A DNA stretch of 64,000 nucleotides from Rhizobium sp. RU33A (GTDB lineage: Bacteria; Pseudomonadota; Alphaproteobacteria; Rhizobiales; Rhizobiaceae): assembly GCF_900156055.1 (NCBI RefSeq), contig NZ_FTMQ01000001.1:744001-808000 (forward strand), written 5' to 3'. This document shows positions 25,721-34,831 of the stretch, one piece after another. Numbering within the stretch: position 1 is the first letter of the stretch; every line of letters begins with the position of its first letter. The translations under genes were made by a program, and so were the position numbers. Below the pieces are notes generated by a model. The model ran no database searches. It had not been told where the DNA came from and saw nothing but the letters and a program-made list of their open reading frames with translations.

Positions 25721-28249
25721 ATGCTGGATTTTCAAATGAAGAACTCTATCGCCAAGGTGATGGGCTATATGCTCGTCATCGTGCTCGGCCTGCTCGTGGC
25801 TCTGCCAAACGTGCTCTCCGACGCAACCCTGTCCCGCTTTCCTACCTTCCTGCCCCACGAGCGCGTCTCTCTCGGCCTCGATCTGCGCGGCGGATCCCAT
25901 CTCGTTCTGGAGGTGGATCGTCCTGCCATGGTCGATGAATGGCTTCAGAGCCTGACCCAGGAAGCGCGTACCACTCTGCTCGAAGCCCGCATCCAGACGC
26001 GCAGCATCCGCCGCGACGGTGATGCCCTGGCCGTGACACTTGCCGACCCCGCCCAGCTTGCTGCGGCAAGACAGGCGCTTTCGGTGCTCAATAACCTTTC
26101 GATCACCGTCACCGGGACCGGCCTGCCGGAGCTCGACGTCTCCACAAGCGGCGGCGACACAGTCCGCATGGCTCCAACCGAACAGGGTATCACGGCGCGC
26201 CTCGGCCATGCCGTCGACCAGAGCCTCGAAGTCATTCGCCAGCGTGTCGATCAGGTCGGCGTGGCCGAACCCACCATCCAGCGCGTCGGGGGAGATCGTG
26301 TTCTCGTCCAGCTTCCGGGAGAGCAGGATCCGTCACGGCTGCGGGCGCTTCTCGGCACAACCGCGAAAATGAGCTTTCATCTGCTCGGCGAACCGGGTGC
26401 TGCAGGCGTCAAGACGCTGAGGGATGACGAAGGTCGCAGCTATCCGGTGCAGGCAACGGTCCTGCTGGCCGGTGACAGGCTCACCGATGCGCGGGTCCAG
26501 TTCGACCAGCAGGGCGGCCAGCCGGTGGTGTCATTCCGCTTCGACGGCGTCGGCTCGGAGCGCTTTGCCCGCATCACGAGCGACAATGTTGGCCGTCCCT
26601 TCGCCATCGTGCTCGACGACAAGGTCCTAAGCGCGCCGGTCATCCGTGAGCCGATCACAGGGGGAGCAGGACAGATCTCTGGGGACTTCTCGGTCGACGA
26701 GGCCAATACGCTCGCTGCACTCTTGCGTGCCGGAGCGCTGCCGGCCAAGCTCACCGTCATCGAGGAGCGCACCGTCGGCGCCGACCTTGGTGGCGATGCG
26801 ATCGAAATGGGCATCGTATCGGGTCTTGCCGGGTTCGGCCTCGTCGTCGCCTTCATCGTCGCCCTCTATGGCGCCTGGGGCCTGCTGGCCGTGCTCGCTC
26901 TGACGCTGAACGTCATCCTCACCTTTGCAGGGCTGACTATCGTGGGTGCGACGCTCACCTTGCCCGGGATCGCCGGGATCGTGCTTGGCATCGGTCTTGC
27001 TGTCGACGCGAACGTCTTGATCAACGAACGCATCCGCGAGGAGGCGGCCAAGGGGCGAGGGGCCTTCGCGGCGATCGACCAGGGCTTCGCCAAGGCCTAT
27101 TCGACGATCATCGACAGCAATGTCACGGCCCTGATCGCAACCGTGCTCCTGTTCTGGTTCGGCTCGGGTCCGGTTCGGGGCTTTGCCGTCACCATGGGTC
27201 TCGGCATCGCAATCTCGATGTTCACCGCCGTTTCGGTGGTCCGTGTCGCCATGGTTGCCATCGCCCGCCGCTGGAAACTCAAGACGATTACGATCAAACC
27301 GCTGTTGCCGTTCAAACTGATCAAGGATGGCACCAGGATGGACTTCATGAAGGCGCGCCTGTTCGGTATCGGTGTTTCGGCCTTCCTGTCGATCTCGTCG
27401 ATCATTCTGTTCATCACGCCCGGCCTCAACTACGGCGTCGATTTCAAGGGCGGCATCCAGCTTGAACTGTCGACAACCGGGCCCGCCGATCTGGGCCGTC
27501 TGCGCTCCGGGATTGAGGGATTGAACCTCGGGGAAGTCGCCTTGCAGGAGTTCGGTGACAGCAATCACGTCATGCTGCGTCTCGAGCGGCAGCCGGGGGG
27601 AGAGCAGGCTCAGACCGATGCGGTCTCAAAGGTGCGCGAAACGATCCAGACAATCGATCCCTCCGCCAAGATCGAACGGACGGAAGTGGTTGGCCCCAAG
27701 GTCAGCGGTGAACTGGCAACGGCAGGTCTGACGTCGGTTATCCTCGCGTCGCTGGCGATGCTCGTCTACATCTGGGTGCGTTTCGACTGGCCGTTCGCCG
27801 TTGGTGCGATCGCGACCCTGATCCTCGACGTGACCAAGACGATCGGCTTCTTTGCGCTGACAGGGCTCGACTTCAACCTGACGGCGATCGCAGCATTGCT
27901 GACGCTGGTCGGCTACTCCGTCAACGACAAGGTGGTGGTCTATGACCGGATGCGTGAGAACATGCGTCTCTACAAGGCGATGCCGTTCCGAGACCTGATC
28001 AATCTTTCGATCAACGAGACGCTGGCCCGAAGCCTCTACACCTCGGCCACAGCCTTCCTCGCCATGCTGCCCATGGCGATCTGGGGTGGCAGTGCGGTTG
28101 AGAGTTTTGCCGTGCCGATGGTTTTCGGCATCTTCATCGCGGCGTCGTCTTCGGTGTTCATTGCCGCGCCGATCCTGCTTTTCCTCGGGGACTGGCGAAA
28201 CCGCAGACAGATCCGCAATCGGGAGGCGCTGCAGCAACAGCCCGCCTGA
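25721..28249 (+). CDS. secDF: SecDF fused preprotein translocase accessory subunit
   Basis: About 842 aa from ATG 25721 (ATG 25736 is an alternative; an extension to 25688 overlaps the hairpin). The SecD half has HERVSLGLDLRGGSHLVLEV after the first helix, a large periplasmic P1 region, and the LPGIAGIVLGIGLAVDANVLINERIREE transmembrane/proton-path block. The SecF half begins near residue 540 with the VDFKGGIQLEL motif and has VGYSVNDKVVVYDRMREN. SecDF uses proton flow to pull exported chains to the periplasmic side. The fused form is common in rhizobia. The preceding arrest peptide makes this the regulated copy. Confidence 0.95.
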   Translation: MLDFQMKNSIAKVMGYMLVIVLGLLVALPNVLSDATLSRFPTFLPHERVSLGLDLRGGSHLVLEVDRPAMVDEWLQSLTQEARTTLLEARIQTRSIRRDGDALAVTLADPAQLAAARQALSVLNNLSITVTGTGLPELDVSTSGGDTVRMAPTEQGITARLGHAVDQSLEVIRQRVDQVGVAEPTIQRVGGDRVLVQLPGEQDPSRLRALLGTTAKMSFHLLGEPGAAGVKTLRDDEGRSYPVQATVLLAGDRLTDARVQFDQQGGQPVVSFRFDGVGSERFARITSDNVGRPFAIVLDDKVLSAPVIREPITGGAGQISGDFSVDEANTLAALLRAGALPAKLTVIEERTVGADLGGDAIEMGIVSGLAGFGLVVAFIVALYGAWGLLAVLALTLNVILTFAGLTIVGATLTLPGIAGIVLGIGLAVDANVLINERIREEAAKGRGAFAAIDQGFAKAYSTIIDSNVTALIATVLLFWFGSGPVRGFAVTMGLGIAISMFTAVSVVRVAMVAIARRWKLKTITIKPLLPFKLIKDGTRMDFMKARLFGIGVSAFLSISSIILFITPGLNYGVDFKGGIQLELSTTGPADLGRLRSGIEGLNLGEVALQEFGDSNHVMLRLERQPGGEQAQTDAVSKVRETIQTIDPSAKIERTEVVGPKVSGELATAGLTSVILASLAMLVYIWVRFDWPFAVGAIATLILDVTKTIGFFALTGLDFNLTAIAALLTLVGYSVNDKVVVYDRMRENMRLYKAMPFRDLINLSINETLARSLYTSATAFLAMLPMAIWGGSAVESFAVPMVFGIFIAASSSVFIAAPILLFLGDWRNRRQIRNREALQQQPA

Positions 28250-28257
28250 TAAAAGCG

Positions 28258-28286
28258 CGAGGCGGGCATATTTCGAGCCCGCCTCG
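28258..28286. terminator. bidirectional terminator after secDF and the XRE gene
   Basis: CGAGGCGGGC pairs perfectly with GCCCGCCTCG (10 bp, 9-base loop). It begins nine bases after the secDF stop and ends one base before the stop of the convergent XRE-type gene. Confidence 0.82.
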
Positions 28287-28287
28287 A

Positions 28288-28554
28288 CTAGCCTTCACGC
28301 TGAGAAGAGCAGAAGATCCCCGGAAAACCATGATCATTGGTAAAGCAAAGACCGGCCTTCTCGAAGGCCAGTTTGAGTTGCGCCTCGGTCGATCGGTGCA
28401 CGCCGTGGCGCTGGCCTTCATAATCGCGGATGGTGCTGCGCGAGACAAGCGAGTGCACCGCGAGTTCCTCCTGCGTCCAGTCCAGATAACCGCGGGCCGC
28501 ACGACAGAGAGCAGGCGAAAAAACAATGTCCTGAGCGGATTGAACCATGTCCAT
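28288..28554 (-). CDS. small XRE/Cro-family DNA-binding protein
   Basis: 88 aa. Residues ~12-68 form a Cro/CI helix-turn-helix: LCRAARGYLDWTQEELAVHS, then SLVSRSTIRDYEGQRHGVHR. Such single-domain regulators are frequent in rhizobia and usually bind their own promoter. It diverges from the phaAB antiporter operon with only 38 bases between starts, and that gap contains two copies of ATTGACCAT. No ribosome site is obvious at 28554 or at the second ATG (28548), so a leaderless transcript is possible. Confidence 0.82.
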   Translation of the reverse strand: MDMVQSAQDIVFSPALCRAARGYLDWTQEELAVHSLVSRSTIRDYEGQRHGVHRSTEAQLKLAFEKAGLCFTNDHGFPGIFCSSQREG

Positions 28555-28555
28555 A

Positions 28556-28583
28556 ATTGACCATATAAGTGGATATTGACCAT
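28556..28583. promoter_or_regulatory. pair of ATTGACCAT direct repeats between XRE gene and phaAB
   Basis: ATTGACCAT occurs at 28556-28564 and 28575-28583, 19 bases apart, in the 38-base gap between divergent starts. It is a good candidate for the binding site of the XRE protein, which would then control itself and the antiporter operon. Confidence 0.55.
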
Positions 28584-28592
28584 TTAGGGTGA

Positions 28593-31583
28593 TTGCAGCG
28601 GGTTTTCCAGTCTGCGCTTTGTGTCACCCGAGCAGATTTTGTCGGGGGATATGGATTTGGGATAACGCTGGACGCTTCGAGTATTCTGCTTCTGCTGCTG
28701 GTTCTTCCGTTCCTCGGCAGTCTTGGCTCGGCTTTCATCCTCAATACGACGTCCCGTGATCTTCCGGTGTTCGTCGCAGGGGCCACGACGCTCCTAACCC
28801 TGATCCTGACGGCGTCGGCCTACCCGTTCGTGACGCAGAACGGCGTCCTGCGGTTCACCGCCGAGTGGCTGCCGCAAGTCGGACTGGATTTCTCCCTGCG
28901 GCTTGATGGCTTCGCCTGGATCTTCTCCATGCTGGTCACGTCGATCGGCTTTCTCGTCATCCTCTATGCCCGCTACTACATGGGCAAGGACGACCCCATC
29001 CCGCGTTTCTTCTCCTTCCTGCTGGCCTTCATGGGAGCGATGCTCGGCATCATCGTCTCCGGCAATGTCATCCTGCTCTCGATCTTCTGGGAACTGACCA
29101 GCATCTTCTCCTTCCTGCTGATCAGTTACTGGCACACGAATGCCGCAGCCCGCGACGGGGCCCGCATGGCGTTGACGATCACCGGGATCGGCGGTTTCTG
29201 CCTGCTGATCGGCATGCTCCTCCTCGGCAAGATCGTCGGCAGCTACGATCTCGACAAGATCCTGGCGTCGGGCCAACTGGTGCGCGAGCACCCGCTCTAT
29301 CTGCCGACGCTGATCTTCATTCTGCTCGGTGCCTTGACGAAAAGCGCCCAGTTCCCGTTCCATTTCTGGCTGCCCAATGCGATGGCAGCCCCCACGCCGG
29401 TCTCCGCCTTCCTGCATTCCGCGACCATGGTGAAGGCCGGTGTCTTCCTGCTCGTACGCTTCTGGCCGGTGCTGTCAGGGACCTATGAATGGTTCATTCT
29501 CGTCGGCCTTGCCGGCATCTCGACCATGCTGCTCGGCGCCTTCCTGGCAATGTTCCAGCGGGACCTGAAGGGCTTGCTCGCCTATTCGACGATCAGCCAT
29601 CTCGGCCTGATCACGACACTTCTCAGCCTCGGAAGTCCGTTGTCGACGGTGGCGGCGATCTTCCACATGCTCAACCACGCAACCTTCAAGGCCTCCCTCT
29701 TCATGGCGGCCGGGATCATCGATCACGAGACGGGCACGCGTGACATGCAGCGGCTGAGCGGCCTCTACCGCTTCATGCCGGCAACGGCCACACTGGCCAT
29801 GGTCGCCAGTGCTGCCATGGCGGGTGTGCCGCTGTTGAATGGATTTCTGTCCAAGGAGATGTTCTTTGCGGAAGCCGTCGAGACCCATGCGGATTCCTAC
29901 CTGGACGTGATGCTGCCCTATGTTGCAACGCTGGCCGGCCTCTTCAGCGTCGTCTATTCACTCCGCTTCATCCATACGGTCTTCTTCGGCCCACTGCCGA
30001 AGGACTTGCCCATACAGACCCCGCATGAGCCACCGCGCTGGATGCGCGTTCCCATCGAGATCCTCGTGGTGGTCTGCCTCATCGTAGGCATCGTGCCCGC
30101 GATTTCCATCGGCCCGTTCCTGCAGACGGCCGTCGAGAGTGTGCTGGGCGACCAGACCCCGGAATACAGCCTCAGCGTCTGGCATGGCATCAACGTGCCG
30201 CTGCTCATGAGTCTGATCGCCCTTCTTGGCGGCATCGGTCTCTATGTGGTGATGCGGGACTACCTGTCCCGTTGCGAGGATGGGCCGCCCTATCTCCGCC
30301 GTCTGCGTGGCCAGCGCCTGTTCGAACGGGTCCTGGTTACCGTCTCTTGGCGCTGGGCGCGCCTGGCGGAAAGCCGGCTCGGCACCCGCAATCTGCAGCC
30401 GCAGCTCCGCTGGATCGTGGTTAGCGGTTTCGTCGCGGCAACCCTGCCGCTCTATTTCTCGGGTTTCGAACGCAGGCCGATCGTCTTTTCCGCTATCGAT
30501 CCGGCTTTTGGCCTTCTCTGGCTGGTCGGCATGGCGCTCGCCATCGGCGCCGCGGTTTCTGCCAAGTACCATCGTCTGGCAGCCCTCATCATGCTCGGCG
30601 GGGTCGGGCTGATCGTCTGCATGACCTTCGTCTGGCTGTCCGCGCCTGACCTTGCCATCACGCAGTTGCTGGTGGAGATCGTCACGACGGTTCTGATCCT
30701 TCTCGGTTTGCGCTGGTTGCCGAAGCGCAGCCCCGACCGAGGCGCGGTCATGACCCTGAAAAGCCGGTTCCGTCGTTTCCGCGATCTTTCGCTGGCAATC
30801 GCCTGCGGCATTGGCATGTCGGTCGTTGCCTTCACGGTGATGACCATGCCGGTGCCGGATGCGATTGCTACCTACTTCCTTGAGAACGCCTACACGGAAG
30901 GCGGCGGACGCAATGTCGTCAACGTCATCCTCGTCGACTTCCGGGCCTTCGACACGCTGGGAGAGATCGCCGTGCTCGGCATTGTCGGCCTGACCGTCTA
31001 TGGCCTGCTGCGCCGTTTCCGTCCGGCCGATGACAGCATGGAACTGCCCGAGCAGCAGGTTAGCCAGAACCGCTTCGATGCGGATCAGCCGGAGCGCTCG
31101 CCGGGCGACATGATGCGCGACTATCTGCTCGTGCCTTCGGTGCTGATGCAGTGGCTCTTCCCGGTCATCATCACGCTCTCCGTTTATCTCTTTATGCGCG
31201 GTCACGACATGCCCGGCGGCGGCTTCTCGGCCGGCCTCACCTTGTCGATCGCCTTCCTGCTGCAATATCTGGCGGGCGGCACGCGCTGGGCGGAAGATCG
31301 CATCCGCATCCTGCCCTTGCGCTGGATGGGAGCCGGCATCCTCACGGCATCGGCAACGGGGATCGGGGCGTGGCTCCTCGGCTATCCCTTCCTCACCTCG
31401 CATTTCCGCTACTTGGAAATCCCCCTGATCGGCAAGGTGCCGGCGGCCTCCGCGCTTCTCTTTGATCTCGGTGTCTTTTCGCTGGTGGTCGGCGCGACCG
31501 TGCTGATCCTGACGGCGCTCGCCCACCAGTCGATCCGCATCAACCGCCTGAGGGCACTCGAAGCCAAGGGGGAGAAGCGCTGA
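28593..31583 (+). CDS. phaAB: fused PhaA-PhaB (MrpA-MrpB) subunit of a K+(Na+):H+ antiporter
   Basis: About 970-996 aa. The first ~760 residues are MrpA: NuoL-like membrane protein with LSIFWELTSIFSFLLI, ALTKSAQFPFHFWLPNAMAAPTPVSAFLHSATMVKAG (two key charged helices) and DFRAFDTLGEIAVLGI at its end. The final ~140 residues (PVIITLSVYLFMRGHDMPGGGFSAGL onwards) are MrpB. The A-B fusion is a feature of rhizobial Pha systems. The open frame begins at TTG 28593 and has no ATG or GTG before the first helix. ATG 28651 after GGGGG reads MDLG-stop in another frame; one extra G at 28659-28661 would give MDLGITLDASS in frame, so an indel is suspected. Confidence 0.9.
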   Translation: MQRVFQSALCVTRADFVGGYGFGITLDASSILLLLLVLPFLGSLGSAFILNTTSRDLPVFVAGATTLLTLILTASAYPFVTQNGVLRFTAEWLPQVGLDFSLRLDGFAWIFSMLVTSIGFLVILYARYYMGKDDPIPRFFSFLLAFMGAMLGIIVSGNVILLSIFWELTSIFSFLLISYWHTNAAARDGARMALTITGIGGFCLLIGMLLLGKIVGSYDLDKILASGQLVREHPLYLPTLIFILLGALTKSAQFPFHFWLPNAMAAPTPVSAFLHSATMVKAGVFLLVRFWPVLSGTYEWFILVGLAGISTMLLGAFLAMFQRDLKGLLAYSTISHLGLITTLLSLGSPLSTVAAIFHMLNHATFKASLFMAAGIIDHETGTRDMQRLSGLYRFMPATATLAMVASAAMAGVPLLNGFLSKEMFFAEAVETHADSYLDVMLPYVATLAGLFSVVYSLRFIHTVFFGPLPKDLPIQTPHEPPRWMRVPIEILVVVCLIVGIVPAISIGPFLQTAVESVLGDQTPEYSLSVWHGINVPLLMSLIALLGGIGLYVVMRDYLSRCEDGPPYLRRLRGQRLFERVLVTVSWRWARLAESRLGTRNLQPQLRWIVVSGFVAATLPLYFSGFERRPIVFSAIDPAFGLLWLVGMALAIGAAVSAKYHRLAALIMLGGVGLIVCMTFVWLSAPDLAITQLLVEIVTTVLILLGLRWLPKRSPDRGAVMTLKSRFRRFRDLSLAIACGIGMSVVAFTVMTMPVPDAIATYFLENAYTEGGGRNVVNVILVDFRAFDTLGEIAVLGIVGLTVYGLLRRFRPADDSMELPEQQVSQNRFDADQPERSPGDMMRDYLLVPSVLMQWLFPVIITLSVYLFMRGHDMPGGGFSAGLTLSIAFLLQYLAGGTRWAEDRIRILPLRWMGAGILTASATGIGAWLLGYPFLTSHFRYLEIPLIGKVPAASALLFDLGVFSLVVGATVLILTALAHQSIRINRLRALEAKGEKR

Positions 31584-31915
31584 TGGAACTCATCCTGTCG
31601 CTCGCCATCGGACTGATGACCACCTGTGGTGTCTGGCTCATCCTGCGACCGCGCACCTATCAGGTGATCATCGGGCTGTCGCTGCTGTCCTACGCGGTCA
31701 ATCTGTTCATTTTCGGCGTTGGCGGGGTGAAGAGCAACATGCCGCCGATCCTGGAGGATGGTGTTGTGTCGACGACGCTGAGCGACCCCGTGCCCCAGGC
31801 CTTGGTGCTGACCGCCATCGTCATCGGCTTTGCCACCACGGCTCTTTTCCTTGTCGTTCTTCTCGCCGCCCGCGGGCTGACCGGCAATGACCATGTCGAC
31901 GGGAGGAACGAGTAA
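31583..31915 (+). CDS. phaC: antiporter subunit C
   Basis: 110 aa, three transmembrane helices, NuoK-like. The family stretch YQVIIGLSLLSYAVNLFIFGVGG with [24 protein letters not shown] is present. It starts on the last base of the phaAB stop (TGATG). In Mrp complexes MrpC pairs with MrpD and A in the ion path. Confidence 0.93.
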   Translation: MELILSLAIGLMTTCGVWLILRPRTYQVIIGLSLLSYAVNLFIFGVGGVKSNMPPILEDGVVSTTLSDPVPQALVLTAIVIGFATTALFLVVLLAARGLTGNDHVDGRNE

Positions 31916-31917
31916 CC

Positions 31918-33558
31918 GTGATCGACTGGAGCCACCACCTCATCGTCACGCCGATCCTCTTGCCGATGATGACGGCAGCGATCCTGCTGTTCATCGACGA
32001 ACGCAACAGGACGACGAAAGCCCTGGTCAGCCTGACGGCGACGGTTCTGCTGCTCGCAAACGCTCTCGTTCTCTTCATTGTCGAGAGCGGGCCGAACAGT
32101 TTCGAGAACGTCTATCTGCTCGGCAATTGGGCGGCCCCCTTCGGCGTCGTGCTCGTCATCGACGGGCTTTCGGCGATGATGCTGTTGTTGACCGCCGTCC
32201 TTGCCATTGCCGCCTTGGTCTTCTCCATGGCCAAGTGGCATGCCGTGGGAGCCCATTTTCACACCCTGTTCCAGCTACTGCTGGTTGGCGTCAACGGCGC
32301 GCTGCTGACCGGCGACCTCTTCAATCTCTTCGTCTTCTTCGAAGTCATGCTGGCAGCCTCCTATGGGTTGCTGTTGCACGGCACGGGCACGTTGCGCGTC
32401 AAGTCCGGGCTCCACTACATCGCCGTCAACCTTGTCGCAGCACTCTTCTTCCTGATCGGGGTCAGTCTCGTCTACGGAACCGCCGGCACGCTGAACATGG
32501 CCGACCTTGCCTTGCGTATGCCCGAAATGGAGCCGGACCGCTTGATCCTGATGGAAGCTGGCGCTGCGGTGCTGGGTGTCGCCTTTCTCATCAAGGTCGG
32601 CATGTGGCCGCTCTGCTTCTGGCTGCCGTCCGCTTACAGTGCCGCTTCCGCCCCGGTGGCGGGCATGTTCGCGATCCTCAGCAAGGTTGGCATCTACGTC
32701 ATCCTTCGCCTGACCATGCTTCTCTTCGGTGATGGTCCCTCGGCCGGTTTCGGGGCGGAGGTCTTGCTGCTCGGCGGCATGGCAACGCTCGTCTTCGGAA
32801 CCATCGGCGTCCTCGCATCCCAGGCTCTGGGGCGTCTCGCCGGCTATTCGGTTCTCGTATCTTCCGGCACGCTTTTGATGGTGCTCGGCATCAATGACGG
32901 CGTCGTCTCCTCCGGTGCCCTGCTTTACCTCGTCAGTTCCACCCTGACGATCAGCGCCTTTTTCATGCTGATCGAACTGGTGGAGCGAGGACAGGATGCG
33001 GGCGCCAACGTCCTTGCCGTCACCATGGAGGCCTATGGCGACGGCGAGGAGGCGGACATGGAGGACGGCGAGGGCACGACCATGCCCGGGACCATGGCGA
33101 TCCTCGGTATCTGCTTTGCCGCCTGCGCCATCCTGCTTGCCGGCCTGCCGCCGCTGTCGGGTTTCATCGCCAAGTTCGCCATGCTGTCCGCCATGATGGG
33201 CACGGGTTCGATCGGGACGACGCCCGATTTTGCCGTCTGGACCCTGATCGTGCTGGTCATTCTCTCAGGCGTCGCGGCCCTGATCTCCATGACCCGTGCG
33301 GGCATACGTACGTTCTGGGGATCGATCGAAGGGGCCGTGCCACGGGTGCTCGTGGTGGAGCTCGTTCCCGTGATGCTGCTGCTTTCACTCACACTCGGCC
33401 TGACCGTGAAGGCAGGGCCGGCGATGACCTATATGGACACGACGATCCGGACACTCTCCAACCCGTCCGCCTATGTCGATGCGGTCCGCAATGCCCATGT
33501 GGTGCAGGACAAAAGCCCTCCCGGCACGACAGTAGGTGAGGGGGGAAGCGCGCCATGA
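31918..33558 (+). CDS. phaD: antiporter subunit D (NuoN/NuoM-like)
   Basis: 546 aa, GTG start with GGAGGAAC upstream. About 14 helices; the antiporter core contains FNLFVFFEVMLAASYGLLLHG (essential Glu), VAFLIKVGMWPLCFWLPSAYSAASAPVAG (essential Lys) and LAGLPPLSGFIAKFAML. A cytoplasmic acidic insert near residue 380 (YGDGEEADMEDGEGTT) is typical of rhizobial PhaD. It is one of the two subunits thought to move protons and cations. Confidence 0.94.
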   Translation: MIDWSHHLIVTPILLPMMTAAILLFIDERNRTTKALVSLTATVLLLANALVLFIVESGPNSFENVYLLGNWAAPFGVVLVIDGLSAMMLLLTAVLAIAALVFSMAKWHAVGAHFHTLFQLLLVGVNGALLTGDLFNLFVFFEVMLAASYGLLLHGTGTLRVKSGLHYIAVNLVAALFFLIGVSLVYGTAGTLNMADLALRMPEMEPDRLILMEAGAAVLGVAFLIKVGMWPLCFWLPSAYSAASAPVAGMFAILSKVGIYVILRLTMLLFGDGPSAGFGAEVLLLGGMATLVFGTIGVLASQALGRLAGYSVLVSSGTLLMVLGINDGVVSSGALLYLVSSTLTISAFFMLIELVERGQDAGANVLAVTMEAYGDGEEADMEDGEGTTMPGTMAILGICFAACAILLAGLPPLSGFIAKFAMLSAMMGTGSIGTTPDFAVWTLIVLVILSGVAALISMTRAGIRTFWGSIEGAVPRVLVVELVPVMLLLSLTLGLTVKAGPAMTYMDTTIRTLSNPSAYVDAVRNAHVVQDKSPPGTTVGEGGSAP

Positions 33559-34031
33559 TCCCTCATCCGCTTCTCAGTCTGGCGCTGCTTTTGATGTGGC
33601 TGCTGCTCAATGACTTTACCCTTGGACATCTGGTCCTTGGTTCTGTCGTGGCGATCTTCGGCGGTTGGGCCATGGCATCGCTCAGACCCGACAAGCCGAA
33701 GATAAAGAAGTGGTATCTGCTGCCCAAGCTCTTTCTGATCGTCTTCGTCGACATCATCCGCTCAAATGCTGCCGTCGCCCTGCTGATGCTCAGCGGCAAG
33801 CGCCGAAAACAGACATCGGGCTTCATCACGGTGCCGCTCGAAATCGAGCACCCCACCGCCCTTGCCATCATGGCCGTCATCCTGACCAGCACGCCGGGCT
33901 CTGCCTGGCTCGCCTATGACGAACGCCGGAAGACTGTCCTGATCCACGTTCTCGACCTGATCGACGAGGAGCAGTGGGTCGCTAACATCAAGCATCGCTA
34001 CGAACGCCTGTTGCTGGAGATTATCGAATGA
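33555..34031 (+). CDS. phaE: antiporter subunit E
   Basis: 158 aa, normal MrpE length. The N-terminus has two membrane segments (LSLALLLMWLLL, LGSVVAIFGGWAM), followed by the conserved PKLFLIVFVDIIRSNAAVALLML and a soluble end with LTSTPGSAWLAYDERRKTVLIHVLD. It overlaps phaD by ATGA. It serves as the internal contrast to the short MrpE of the second system in this window. Confidence 0.93.
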   Translation: MIPHPLLSLALLLMWLLLNDFTLGHLVLGSVVAIFGGWAMASLRPDKPKIKKWYLLPKLFLIVFVDIIRSNAAVALLMLSGKRRKQTSGFITVPLEIEHPTALAIMAVILTSTPGSAWLAYDERRKTVLIHVLDLIDEEQWVANIKHRYERLLLEIIE

Positions 34032-34309
34032 GCGCCATCATTCTTTTCACCGCCGTCTCGATTGCCCAGATGCTGCTCGGGCTCGCCCTGATTATCGCGG
34101 CCGTACGCATCTTCATCGGCCCGCGTGCTCAGGACCGCATCCTCGCCCTCGATGCATGTTATGTGATCGCCATGCTGATGCTCGTTACCTTCGGGATCGG
34201 CAGTGGCCGCACGGTCTATTTCGAGGCGGCCCTGGTGATCAGCCTCTTAGGTTTCGTGGCAACCGTGGCGCTGGCCAAATTCCTCATGCGCGGTGAGGTG
34301 ATCGAATGA
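34028..34309 (+). CDS. phaF: antiporter subunit F
   Basis: 93 aa, three helices, with the family stretch RIFIGPRAQDRILALDACYVIAM. It overlaps phaE and phaG by ATGA. MrpF is an obligate small membrane subunit. Confidence 0.93.
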   Translation: MSAIILFTAVSIAQMLLGLALIIAAVRIFIGPRAQDRILALDACYVIAMLMLVTFGIGSGRTVYFEAALVISLLGFVATVALAKFLMRGEVIE

Positions 34310-34671
34310 CCATGCCAGTCGCCGATCTTCCGCTCTGGGTCGTCATCGGCGTGTCCGTGCTGCTTCTGCTCGGCTCGGGCCTGACGCTGCTCGGCGCCAT
34401 CGGGCTTTTGCGCCTGCCAACCTTCTATCAGCGGATCCATGCGCCGACCCTTGGCACGAGTTGGGGCACGGGTGCGATCATGCTGGCCTCGATACTCTAC
34501 TTCTCGATCGTCGGCTCGCGCGCCGTCCTGCACGAGATCCTCATCGGTGTCTTCGTCACGCTGACGACCCCGGTCACCCTCATCCTGCTGGCGAGAGCGG
34601 CGCTGCACCGCGACCGCACCGAAGGCAACCCGTCCGTTCCTTCGGCCAATCCGCCGCAAGACCAGCCCTGA
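34306..34671 (+). CDS. phaG: antiporter subunit G
   Basis: 121 aa, three helices with LLGAIGLLRLPTFYQRIHAPTLGTSWGTG, the MrpG signature. It ends the operon; a weak AGCGG/CCGCT hairpin lies at 34683-34698. It has the normal family length, unlike the MrpG of the other locus, which carries a long extra domain. Confidence 0.93.
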   Translation: MTMPVADLPLWVVIGVSVLLLLGSGLTLLGAIGLLRLPTFYQRIHAPTLGTSWGTGAIMLASILYFSIVGSRAVLHEILIGVFVTLTTPVTLILLARAALHRDRTEGNPSVPSANPPQDQP

Positions 34672-34759
34672 CCCTTGTGGAGAGCGGCGGGCTCCGCTGT
34701 TTCCGTATAAGGTCCCTTGGGAAGCTCCGAACACAGCACTTGTGATCAATTGTTATAGT

Positions 34760-34774
34760 TGATAATTCCATTCA
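34760..34774. promoter_or_regulatory. candidate RirA-type operator (TGA-N9-TCA) before the M16 protease gene
   Basis: TGATAATTCCATTCA fits TGA-N9-TCA and lies in an A/T-rich stretch 58 bases before the protease start, where a promoter is expected. It is consistent with iron control of this cluster; the pattern is short. Confidence 0.45.
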
Positions 34775-34831
34775 TCTTTTGGAGGCGGTCGCATCTTGCG
34801 ACGATCCGATCCCCCTTGTTTGGAACTTCCC

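Noticed and set aside
29958-31526. 522-codon minus-strand frame opposite phaAB
   Set aside because: Composition is Arg/Asp/His/Gln-rich as expected for the antisense of a membrane-protein gene, with no domain.
34683-34698. Terminator after phaG
   Set aside because: Only a 5-bp stem without a T-run; noted in the phaG entry but not called.
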